DNA of 64,000 nucleotides from Marinobacter sp. F4206. GTDB lineage: Bacteria > Pseudomonadota > Gammaproteobacteria > Pseudomonadales > Oleiphilaceae. A program made the translations under genes and the position numbers. The stretch covers positions 124,001 through 188,000 of the forward strand of contig NZ_JAHXKI010000004.1 of NCBI RefSeq assembly GCF_019392195.1, written 5' to 3'. Below the pieces are notes generated by a model that saw nothing but the letters and a program-made list of their open reading frames with translations, made no database searches and was not told the DNA's origin. Below, one piece after another: positions 57,666-64,000 of this stretch (positions are counted from its first letter, which is position 1; the number at the start of each line of letters is the position of its first letter).

Positions 57666-58409
57666 ATGGAACGGCACATGGCACAGGAACAGGCGGGGTC
57701 TGGCGGAGAATGGACTATCAGGTCAAATCTGAGCGACGGTGAGCAGTCGCCCGGCTACCGGGGGCGTCGGGTGGCAAGGGCAAAAAGCGAAGTACGCAGG
57801 CGTGAAATACTGGAGGCGACGTTGAGGATCGCTGCCCGGGACGGTATTCGCGGAATCAAACACCGTTCGGTTGCCAGAGAGGCGAGTGTCCCTCTCGCGG
57901 CCACAACGTATTACTTTCGTGACATCAATGAGCTGATCAGTGACGCCTTTCTGTTTTTCGCAGAAAAGGCCAGCGCTGACCTCCAGGCTTTCTATGACAC
58001 GATAAACCTGGTTCTGGATAGCCATTCGCCAGAACAGCTATCCCGGACAAGCCCTGACCGCTGGAACATCGCCCGGCGTCTTTCGGCTATTGCTACGGCC
58101 TATTTGGAAAGCCAATTCAAGGAAGGGCGCGAGCGCATTCTTGCAGAACAGGTTTTTCTGATGGAGGCGTTGCGTGATGAGCGACTGGCGAAGCTGGCGC
58201 GAAGCTATCGCCAGGCCTGGATGGCTGGGCTGGAGCAACTGTTAAAACGCCTGGACTCACCTTTGCCCCAGCGGGATGCCGCGTTGATCGTGAACGTGGC
58301 TCTGGGTATGGGGTACGACATTCTTCTCGGCTTGCCCGAGGGCGAGGAAAATTCCCTCCAGAAAGCGGTCGACAGAATTGTCGATCTGGCCCTTGGCGTT
58401 GGTGTCTAG
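57666..58409 (+). CDS. TetR family transcriptional regulator
   Basis: A 247-residue regulator with an unusually long (about 45-residue) N-terminal leader before the helix-turn-helix. The HTH region reads RREILEATLRIAARDGIRGI, then KHRSVAREASVPLAATTYYF, a clear TetR_N. The C-terminal domain has no family-specific match. The ATG at 57666 follows GAAGAG weakly; a later start at 57678 is possible. Targets unknown. Confidence 0.82.
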   Translation: MERHMAQEQAGSGGEWTIRSNLSDGEQSPGYRGRRVARAKSEVRRREILEATLRIAARDGIRGIKHRSVAREASVPLAATTYYFRDINELISDAFLFFAEKASADLQAFYDTINLVLDSHSPEQLSRTSPDRWNIARRLSAIATAYLESQFKEGRERILAEQVFLMEALRDERLAKLARSYRQAWMAGLEQLLKRLDSPLPQRDAALIVNVALGMGYDILLGLPEGEENSLQKAVDRIVDLALGVGV

Positions 58410-58557
58410 GAGTATCTGACACTGTATGTTCTTAACGATTTGTATAGCAATTGTACAACTTGAACGGCGCAACAATTTTGCCTGATAGAATGCGCGACAC
58501 TTCTTGAGGGGTGGGTGCGCAATCCGCGTGCCCCCAGCGTTTTATTGGGGGAGCTGG

Positions 58558-59280
58558 ATGTTCTGTTTGGGACGATGTTTGCGCCCTGGTCTCGCGATCG
58601 CACTCTGTACCGTTTTTCCATTGCCAACAATGGCCACCACTCTTGACGACGACTTGCTGGCGCGTTTGGCCTCGGCTGCCCCGATGCTTGATGGCGATGT
58701 GCTTCATAGCGCCTTCAACGCCTCCCGTTGCGCCGTCTCCTCTGGCGTCGAGATGCCTGAACGGTTGGCGGTGATCGATTTTTCGTTGCCTTCCGGCGAA
58801 GAGCGGCTTTGGATATTCGATCTGGCTCGCGGTGAATTGGTGCTGAGGGATCTGGTTGCTCACGGCGAAAACTCGGGTACGTTCCAGTCAACGGATTTTT
58901 CCAACATAGAGGGCAGTCATCAGTCGAGTATTGGCCTGTTTCGGGGTGCCGAATCGTATTACGGCAAGCATGGCTATTCACTGCGACTTGATGGTCTGGA
59001 ACCCGGTTTTAATGATCTCGCCCGTCAGCGGGCTATTGTCATCCACGGTGCGGATTACGTGAATGAATCCTGGGTGACGAGGTACGGCCGGATTGGCCGG
59101 AGTCATGGGTGTCCGGCTGTCGACAATGAGGTTGTAGAGCGGGTGGTGGAAAATCTTAAAGGCGGTCAGCTGGTGTTCAAGTACTACCCGGACCAGGAAT
59201 GGCTTCACAGCTCGGGTTTCCTGAATTGTAACGGTGGCGATGTGGCAACCCAGGCTGAGGCTGCCGGAAATCAGGGCTGA
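58558..59280 (+). CDS. Murein L,D-transpeptidase catalytic domain protein
   Basis: A 240-residue exported protein (hydrophobic start LGRCLRPGLAIALCTVFPL, cleavage near TMA). The catalytic motif is seen as IVIHGADYV followed by GRSHGCPAVD, with the nucleophilic cysteine in SHGC. This matches the YkuD_2 type. It would make or cut L,D-crosslinks, or attach lipoprotein, in peptidoglycan. The ATG at 58558 follows GGGAG, so it is chosen over the frame start at 58504. Confidence 0.84.
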   Translation: MFCLGRCLRPGLAIALCTVFPLPTMATTLDDDLLARLASAAPMLDGDVLHSAFNASRCAVSSGVEMPERLAVIDFSLPSGEERLWIFDLARGELVLRDLVAHGENSGTFQSTDFSNIEGSHQSSIGLFRGAESYYGKHGYSLRLDGLEPGFNDLARQRAIVIHGADYVNESWVTRYGRIGRSHGCPAVDNEVVERVVENLKGGQLVFKYYPDQEWLHSSGFLNCNGGDVATQAEAAGNQG

Positions 59281-59367
59281 CCCGATGATGCCAAGGCCAA
59301 TTCTGGTCGTTCGATAACCAGTTTATGTTCAGGGCGAAAAGCACGATAAAAAAGTTAGGAAAAGAGG

Positions 59368-59395
59368 TTGACGCCCGCCGTCTGATCCGTAGAAT
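59368..59395 (+). promoter_or_regulatory. Sigma-70 promoter of tRNA-Gly
   Basis: TTGACG at 59368-59373 and TAGAAT at 59390-59395 are spaced by 16 bases. Start of transcription is about 28 bases before the tRNA. Confidence 0.8.
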
Positions 59396-59429
59396 ACGCC
59401 TCCGTTGTCGGTATCAACCGTTCAGCATT

Positions 59430-59505
59430 GCGGGAATAGCTCAGTTGGTAGAGCACAACCTTGCCAAGGTTGGGGTCGCGAGTTCGAATCTCGTTTCCCG
59501 CTCCA
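59430..59505 (+). tRNA. tRNA-Gly (GCC anticodon)
   Basis: A 76-base tRNA with encoded CCA. The acceptor GCGGGAA pairs with TTCCCGC; the anticodon loop is TTGCCAA; the T-loop is TTCGAAT. It is followed by a strong terminator. Confidence 0.97.
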
Positions 59506-59511
59506 GATTTT

Positions 59512-59543
59512 AAAACCCGGTTTCGAAAGAAACCGGGTTTTTT
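59512..59543 (+). terminator. Terminator of tRNA-Gly
   Basis: AAAACCCGGTTTC pairs with GAAACCGGGTTTT around a short loop and ends in six T. A textbook intrinsic terminator. Confidence 0.93.
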
Positions 59544-59640
59544 CGTTTCCGGAGCTCTCAAATTCGGCGTTACTCGGGCTGCTCAGGTATAATCGCCCCC
59601 CCAAAATGCTGCATGACGACAGATCTGGAGGCGCTCCCAC

Positions 59641-60435
59641 ATGAATGTTCATTCGCTCTGGGTTTATCCGGTCAAATCCCTCGCAGGTGTCGCAGTGCAG
59701 GAATTCGTGCTGGACGATTTCGGTCCGGCCGGGGATCGGCGGTGGATGATCATCGATGAGGATCGGAATTTCGTGACTCAGCGAAGCCAGCCTGAGCTCG
59801 CGACGATCCGTGTTTCCCGGGTTGATGGTGACGTAGAAGTCGAGATACCGGGGCAGGGCCGGCATCTACTCCGCCCCGGGAAGGGCTCCCTGAGAGCGTT
59901 GGTATGGCGAGATTGGGTTCAGGTCCTTGTCGCTCAGCCTGAGGTCAATGAAGCACTCAGCCGTTTTTGCGGCAAGCCCCGGAGATTTGTCTTCATGCCT
60001 GATCAGTCCTTTCGGAGGGTGGATGCCAGTCGTGTGCGGGATCTGCGTCGCGTCAGTTTTGCCGATGGTTTTCCCCTCCTGATAACAAACCGGGCCTCCC
60101 TCGAGGAGCTGAACGGGCGCCTGGATACGCCGGTGGAGATGCGCCGGTTCCGGCCGAACATGGTCGTCGATGGCGCCGGACCGTGGGAGGAGGATCATTG
60201 GCGGGCTCTTGGCGTGGGAGATATCTCGCTTGATCTGGTCAAGCCCTGTTCGCGCTGCGTAATGACAACCGTCGATCCGGATGCGGGTGTCAAGGATGGC
60301 TCTGTCCAGCCGCTAAGAACCCTGTCGCAATACCGGCGCACCGAGGATGGTGTCATCTTCGGCATGAACGCGATTCACGAGTCGGCAGGCCGGGTCCGGG
60401 TGGGCGATCCGGTCACAATCACCAAAACGGAGTAA
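59641..60435 (+). CDS. MOSC domain protein (YcbX-like)
   Basis: A 264-residue protein with a MOSC N-terminal beta domain (LWVYPVKSLAGVAVQEFVL) and a MOSC domain. The probable molybdenum-ligand cysteine is in VKPCSRCVMTTVDP near residue 203. E. coli YcbX detoxifies N-hydroxylated bases with the molybdenum cofactor. A TATAAT lies at 59588-59593 ahead of it. uup follows after eight bases. Confidence 0.9.
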   Translation: MNVHSLWVYPVKSLAGVAVQEFVLDDFGPAGDRRWMIIDEDRNFVTQRSQPELATIRVSRVDGDVEVEIPGQGRHLLRPGKGSLRALVWRDWVQVLVAQPEVNEALSRFCGKPRRFVFMPDQSFRRVDASRVRDLRRVSFADGFPLLITNRASLEELNGRLDTPVEMRRFRPNMVVDGAGPWEEDHWRALGVGDISLDLVKPCSRCVMTTVDPDAGVKDGSVQPLRTLSQYRRTEDGVIFGMNAIHESAGRVRVGDPVTITKTE

Positions 60436-60443
60436 AACCTAAC

Positions 60444-62381
60444 GTGCCATTATTAACGTTGGATTCAGTGTCCCTGGCCTTCGGGATGCAGCCATTGCTT
60501 GATCAGGCAACGCTGGTCGTGGAAGCCGGTGAGCGTGTGTGTCTCCTGGGACGGAACGGGGAGGGCAAATCGACCCTGCTGAAAATCGTAAGTGGCGACG
60601 TTGTCTCCGATGGTGGTTTGGTGCGTCTGGAGGATGGCGCGGTGCTGGCAGTGCTTCCTCAGAACCTGCCGACAGAGGATGCTCGGACAGCTTACGATGT
60701 GGTTGCCGGTGCCTTTCCGGAAACGGGCGATCTGCTGACTGAATTCCACCGTCTGTCCCAACAGGCTGATGAAGCCAGTCTTGACCGGATGATGAAGGTT
60801 CAGGAGCGATTGGAGGCGCTGGATGGATGGCGCCTGGATCAGAAGGTCACCACCATTCTGGCCCAGTACGGTATCGATCCCGAGCGTCGCCTGGATACGC
60901 TGTCCGGAGGTTGGCAGCGCCGCGTGTTGCTGGCGAGAGCCTTGGTCGGTGAGCCCGATATTCTCCTGCTGGATGAGCCCACGAACCACCTGGATGTGCC
61001 CGCCATTGCCTGGCTTGAAGAAGCCCTCGGGCAGTTCCGGGGTGCAATGCTATTTGTTAGTCACGACCGGGCGTTTATTCGCCGCATGGCAACCCGGATT
61101 GTGGAATTGGACCGGGGGCAGCTTGTCAGTTTTGCGGCAAACTACGACAAGTATTTGCAGCTGAAGGAGAAAGCTCTCGAGGAGGAGGAGCGTCAGAATG
61201 CCCTTTTCGACAAGCGCTTGAAGCAGGAAGAGGCCTGGATTCGCCAGGGCATCAAGGCTCGGAGAACCCGCAACATGGGCCGGGTTCGGGCTCTCAAGGC
61301 CATGCGTGAGGAGCATCGTCAACGTCGGGTTCGTGGTGGAACGGCCAGCTTTGCCGTTGAAGATGCGGCGCGTTCAGGCAAGTTGGTGGTTGAGACCCGG
61401 GATGCCGGATTCGGCTATTCAAATCAGGCTGATATTATTCGTGAGCTGAACCTGACCGTCATGCGTGGCGACAAGATCGGGCTCGTTGGTGAAAATGGAA
61501 CCGGGAAAACCACGCTCGTTCGTCTTTTGCTTGGGGATCTGGAGCCCACGGAAGGTTCGGTGCGGCTTGGAACCAATCTCCAGGTGGCGTATTTCGACCA
61601 GCTTCGCGGCGAACTGGATCTGACCAAAAATGCGCTCGACAATCTTTCGGAAGGCCGGGAATTTATTGAGATCAATGGCCAAAGTAAGCACGTTCTGGGT
61701 TATCTTCAGGAATTCCTGTTTACTCCCGAGCGCGCACGGTCGCCGGTCAGAGTCTTCTCCGGAGGGGAGAGGGCGCGGCTCCTGTTGGCCAAGCTGTTCA
61801 GTAAGCCAGCGAACATTCTGGTGCTGGATGAGCCTACCAACGACCTGGACGTAGAAACCCTGGAGCTGTTGGAAGAGCAGCTGGCGGAGTTCAAAGGGAC
61901 CGTTATCGTCATCAGTCACGATCGTGAGTTTCTGGACAATGTCGTGACAGAAACGGTGTTTCTCGACGGATCGGGACGAGTCCGGGAGTATGTGGGCGGC
62001 TACAGCGACTGGCGTCGTCAGGGAGGCTGTTTTCCATCTGAGGCCACCGGTAATCGGCCGGATAAGCAGGACAAGCAATCCGGCTCCGATAACAGCGGTA
62101 AGTACGCGAAATCAGACGCCAAACCTGTGGGCCAGTCGACAAAATCAAAGCCCGCAAAGCTTAGTTACAAGCTTAAACTGGAGCTGGACGAATTACCGGG
62201 AAAAATTGAGGCATTGGAACAGGAAATTGCCCGACTGCAGAGTACAATCGCAGATGCAGATTTTTACTCAGGCCCACCGAACGAAGTCTCGGCCACTCTT
62301 GAGGAGTTGACGGATAAGGAAGCCCGTCTGGAGCAGGTGATTGAGCGGTGGATGGAGCTGGAGGAACAGGCGAGTCAATGA
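60444..62381 (+). CDS. uup: ABC-F family ATPase Uup
   Basis: A 645-residue soluble protein with two ABC domains (P-loops GRNGEGKST and GENGTGKTT; signatures LSGGWQRR and FSGGERARL) joined by a charged linker and ended by a coiled-coil C-terminal domain (about 570-640). Uup-type ABC-F proteins act on ribosomes or branched DNA rather than in transport. The start is GTG at 60444. Its stop overlaps the next gene (ATGA). Confidence 0.93.
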   Translation: MPLLTLDSVSLAFGMQPLLDQATLVVEAGERVCLLGRNGEGKSTLLKIVSGDVVSDGGLVRLEDGAVLAVLPQNLPTEDARTAYDVVAGAFPETGDLLTEFHRLSQQADEASLDRMMKVQERLEALDGWRLDQKVTTILAQYGIDPERRLDTLSGGWQRRVLLARALVGEPDILLLDEPTNHLDVPAIAWLEEALGQFRGAMLFVSHDRAFIRRMATRIVELDRGQLVSFAANYDKYLQLKEKALEEEERQNALFDKRLKQEEAWIRQGIKARRTRNMGRVRALKAMREEHRQRRVRGGTASFAVEDAARSGKLVVETRDAGFGYSNQADIIRELNLTVMRGDKIGLVGENGTGKTTLVRLLLGDLEPTEGSVRLGTNLQVAYFDQLRGELDLTKNALDNLSEGREFIEINGQSKHVLGYLQEFLFTPERARSPVRVFSGGERARLLLAKLFSKPANILVLDEPTNDLDVETLELLEEQLAEFKGTVIVISHDREFLDNVVTETVFLDGSGRVREYVGGYSDWRRQGGCFPSEATGNRPDKQDKQSGSDNSGKYAKSDAKPVGQSTKSKPAKLSYKLKLELDELPGKIEALEQEIARLQSTIADADFYSGPPNEVSATLEELTDKEARLEQVIERWMELEEQASQ

Positions 62382-63046
62382 ATGTAAATTACAGTTTCAG
62401 GTTTCAGGACGGGCGTGCCGTTGAATTCAAGGTGACCGATCAGCCGTCAAAAGCGTCGGGTAGTCAGCCTTCCTGGGTCAAACTGGAGCACTGCCAGTGT
62501 TCAAATTGCCCCCTGAAGTCAAGTGAGGCGGAAAACTGTCCGGCGGCAACTGAAATCCTGCCGGTGGTGGAGGCTTTTCAGGCTGATGACGCCTACCAGA
62601 AGGTTGAAGTCACCGTAACCGATGATCGTCGCAGCTATGTGAAACAGACGGCGCTGGAGGAGGCGTTGAGATCGCTTCTGGGGCTCAAGATGGCGACCAG
62701 CGGCTGTCCGGTTCTGGCTGAGCTTAAGCCAATGGCGATACATCATCTGCCGTTCGCCAACAGCGATGAGTTCATCATGCGGAGCGTGTCTCATTACCTG
62801 CTGCAGCAATACTTCGCCAAACGGAATGATCACGAGCCCGACTGGGAACTCAAAGGACTGGTGGAAAGGAATCAGCGGCTTCAGCTGGTTAATCAGGCCC
62901 TTTGGCAGAGGATCCACTCTGTCTGTAAGGGTGACAGCAATCTGAAGGCGCTCCTGAACTTCTTCTCCATGGCTTCAAGTGTGAGCTTTTCGCTGGAGAG
63001 TCAGCTCAGAAAGCTTGAAGCCAAGATGGGCGGGGAAGCGCAGTAA
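62378..63046 (+). CDS. Uncharacterised cysteine-containing protein (DUF6901-like)
   Basis: A 222-residue cytoplasmic protein without signal or membrane helix. The N-terminal third has a beta-rich piece (NYSFRFQDGRAVEFKV) and a cluster HCQCSNCPL followed by ENCPAA, a possible metal site with four cysteines. The C-terminal part is helical. It resembles proteins now called DUF6901, from memory only. It overlaps the uup stop by four bases, so it is co-translated with uup. Function unknown. Confidence 0.75.
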   Translation: MNVNYSFRFQDGRAVEFKVTDQPSKASGSQPSWVKLEHCQCSNCPLKSSEAENCPAATEILPVVEAFQADDAYQKVEVTVTDDRRSYVKQTALEEALRSLLGLKMATSGCPVLAELKPMAIHHLPFANSDEFIMRSVSHYLLQQYFAKRNDHEPDWELKGLVERNQRLQLVNQALWQRIHSVCKGDSNLKALLNFFSMASSVSFSLESQLRKLEAKMGGEAQ

Positions 63047-63076
63047 AGATGCCTGCTTGATCAATGCCAGACAGAA

Positions 63077-63097
63077 GCCCGGGAGAACCTCCCGGGC
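63077..63097. terminator. Hairpin between convergent genes
   Basis: GCCCGGGAG-AAC-CTCCCGGGC, a perfect 9-base stem with a three-base loop, between the DUF6901-like gene and the universal stress protein gene. T-runs are weak on both sides. Confidence 0.55.
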
Positions 63098-63107
63098 ACT
63101 CACCTGA

Positions 63108-63539
63108 TCAGTTGATCCGAACTGCCAGTACGTCACATTCGGTGCCGTGCAGAACGCCGTTGGCGGTCGATCCCAGCAATAGCTGAAATCCCTTTCGGCC
63201 GTGGCTCCCGACAATGATCATATCCACCTGCTGTTCTTTTGCCAGACGGTGAATTTCCGATTCCGGGCGTCCTACTGTGACGATCTGGCTGCTCTTGGGG
63301 ATCCCGTATTGGTCGCCATAACTTGCCAGTTGCTCATGCGCCGCCTTGTCCAGCTGATCCTGCAGTTCGGTCAAGTCCATGGGGATATCGCCGCCGTAGG
63401 CGTAACCGACCGGCTCTACCACGTGAATAAGCATCAATTCGGCGCCATGGGCTTCGCTCACAGCCTTGGCCTTGTTTAGCACCTGGGGAGCTTCTTCGGT
63501 CAGGTCAATGGCAACTAACATCTTCTTGTAGGCGGACAT
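63108..63539 (-). CDS. Universal stress protein (UspA family)
   Basis: A 143-residue single UspA domain. The start MSAYKKMLVAIDLTEEAPQV and the ATP-binding signature IIVGSHGRKGFQLLLGS (G-2x-G-9x-G-S/T-like) are present. It would act in stress survival in the cytoplasm. AAGGAG precedes the ATG at 63539. Confidence 0.92.
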   Translation of the reverse strand: MSAYKKMLVAIDLTEEAPQVLNKAKAVSEAHGAELMLIHVVEPVGYAYGGDIPMDLTELQDQLDKAAHEQLASYGDQYGIPKSSQIVTVGRPESEIHRLAKEQQVDMIIVGSHGRKGFQLLLGSTANGVLHGTECDVLAVRIN

Positions 63540-63650
63540 CGCATCACTCCTTCGTGCGCGTATATATGTTCAGAATAGTACGTCGAATCTAATCCGAAAA
63601 GTGTAGCGGGTAACTGATGAGCATCAATAAACGAGGAGGAAAAAATGAAT

Positions 63651-63676
63651 TCTGGCGGGTAATTACACCCGCCGGA
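63651..63676 (-). terminator. Terminator of the gene at the right edge
   Basis: TCTGGCGGGT pairs with ACCCGCCGGA (one G-T pair) around AATTAC. On the minus strand a TTTTTT run follows six bases later. It lies just after the stop at 63693. Confidence 0.65.
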
Positions 63677-63692
63677 GATGATTGGGAAGGGG

Positions 63693-63998
63693 TCAGGCGT
63701 TGCTCTGTAACAGCTCGATCGTGGTTGAGAGACCTTTGAGAATACCCTTGGAGTATCGATCGATTACGAAGCCAACGTTTTTCTCGTTGTAGTTGATGTA
63801 GGACCCACGGATGAACTCCCATTTCGAGGAAACGTCGTTCATTACGTCCTTGAGTTCGGGGGCTGAATCCCCCCGCATGACGGTCGCAAGCAGTTGATCG
63901 AATTCGCGGGCCTGCTCGTCGAGGGGTTTCTCAGTGGAGGAGCCCTGAAAAGTCTGGGATACGGACGAGTTCGTGCGAACCGAGTATTTCGCCATCAT
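63693..63998 (-). CDS. Helical protein resembling a PilJ/NarX-type sensor segment, possibly cut by window edge
   Basis: 101 residues are visible from an ATG at 63998, but the frame stays open to the edge, so the true start may lie outside. The sequence is helical with REFDQLLATVMRGD, a conserved tryptophan (SSKWEFIRG) and a final helix; this recalls the four-helix type IV pili methyl-accepting transducer N-terminal domain. No membrane segment is seen within this part. Identity is tentative. Confidence 0.5.
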   Translation of the reverse strand: MMAKYSVRTNSSVSQTFQGSSTEKPLDEQAREFDQLLATVMRGDSAPELKDVMNDVSSKWEFIRGSYINYNEKNVGFVIDRYSKGILKGLSTTIELLQSNA

Positions 63999-64000
63999 CT

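Noticed and set aside
63631-63670. A five-codon frame (Met-Asn-Ser-Gly-Gly) on the plus strand behind a perfect AGGAGG
   Set aside because: It overlaps the stem of the minus-strand terminator, and the A-run is simply the complement of the terminator T-run. Nothing suggests a regulatory leader peptide here.

Overview
The window looks like a chromosomal core segment of a marine gammaproteobacterium, most likely Marinobacter or a close relative. This rests on remembered gene order and protein character, not on a database search. The order secD-secF-suhB-trmJ-cysE-iscR-iscS and the order ndk-rlmN-pilF-rodZ-ispG-hisS-yfgM-bamB-der both match the Pseudomonas/Marinobacter layout. The flagellar genes carry sigma-54 promoters of the Pseudomonas type. 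I see no phage, insertion sequence, integron, CRISPR array or long repeat, so this is housekeeping DNA with a few unusual genes in it.

Layout. 1-2.1 kb: an ABC importer operon on the minus strand (binding protein, permease, start of the ATPase). 2.4-4.7 kb: an acyl-CoA synthetase and a small thioesterase. 4.7-7.6 kb: a ferric iron importer pair (fbpB, fbpA) without its ATPase. 7.7-11.2 kb: a PilZ protein, two uncharacterised lipoproteins and an HD-GYP protein whose metal site is lost, the last behind a perfect CRP/Vfr-type site. 11.5-16.5 kb: a YadGH-type ABC exporter, queF, a CyaB-like membrane adenylate cyclase, a DUF962 protein and a nitroreductase. 16.7-28.1 kb: flgBCDE and flgFGHIJKL, each with its own sigma-54 promoter. 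28.1-29.6 kb: tRNA-Leu and a pair of lipoproteins. 29.7-35.2 kb: queA-tgt-yajC-secD-secF.

35.3-43.2 kb: suhB, trmJ, cysE, iscR, iscS, ndk, rlmN, pilF and rodZ. Here SuhB has lost every catalytic metal ligand, and the isc operon goes straight from iscS to ndk with no iscU, iscA, hscB, hscA or fdx. 43.3-49.1 kb: ispG, hisS, yfgM, bamB and der. 49.1-54.9 kb: the acetate genes ackA-pta and a PAS-GGDEF-EAL protein, all on the minus strand. 55.1-55.4 kb: a 49-residue membrane protein resembling the CcoM subunit of cbb3 oxidase, behind an FNR/Anr site placed for class II activation, then tRNA-Glu. 55.5-59.3 kb: a TIGR01777 epimerase, a CbiX-type chelatase, a DUF924 protein, a TetR regulator and an L,D-transpeptidase. 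59.4-64 kb: tRNA-Gly, a MOSC protein, uup, a cysteine-rich DUF6901-like protein, a universal stress protein and a fragment of a helical protein.

How the parts connect. Second messengers recur: a cAMP synthase, a CRP/Vfr-type site, a PilZ receptor, a degenerate HD-GYP and a full GGDEF-EAL protein sit in the same 64 kb as a large flagellar operon and pilF. Envelope building is the other theme (SecDF-YajC, BamB, YfgM, RodZ, PilF, L,D-transpeptidase). Queuosine synthesis is represented by queF, queA and tgt. The most unusual observations are the catalytically dead SuhB, the stripped isc locus that keeps its IscR site, and the orphan CcoM-like gene under an FNR-type promoter.
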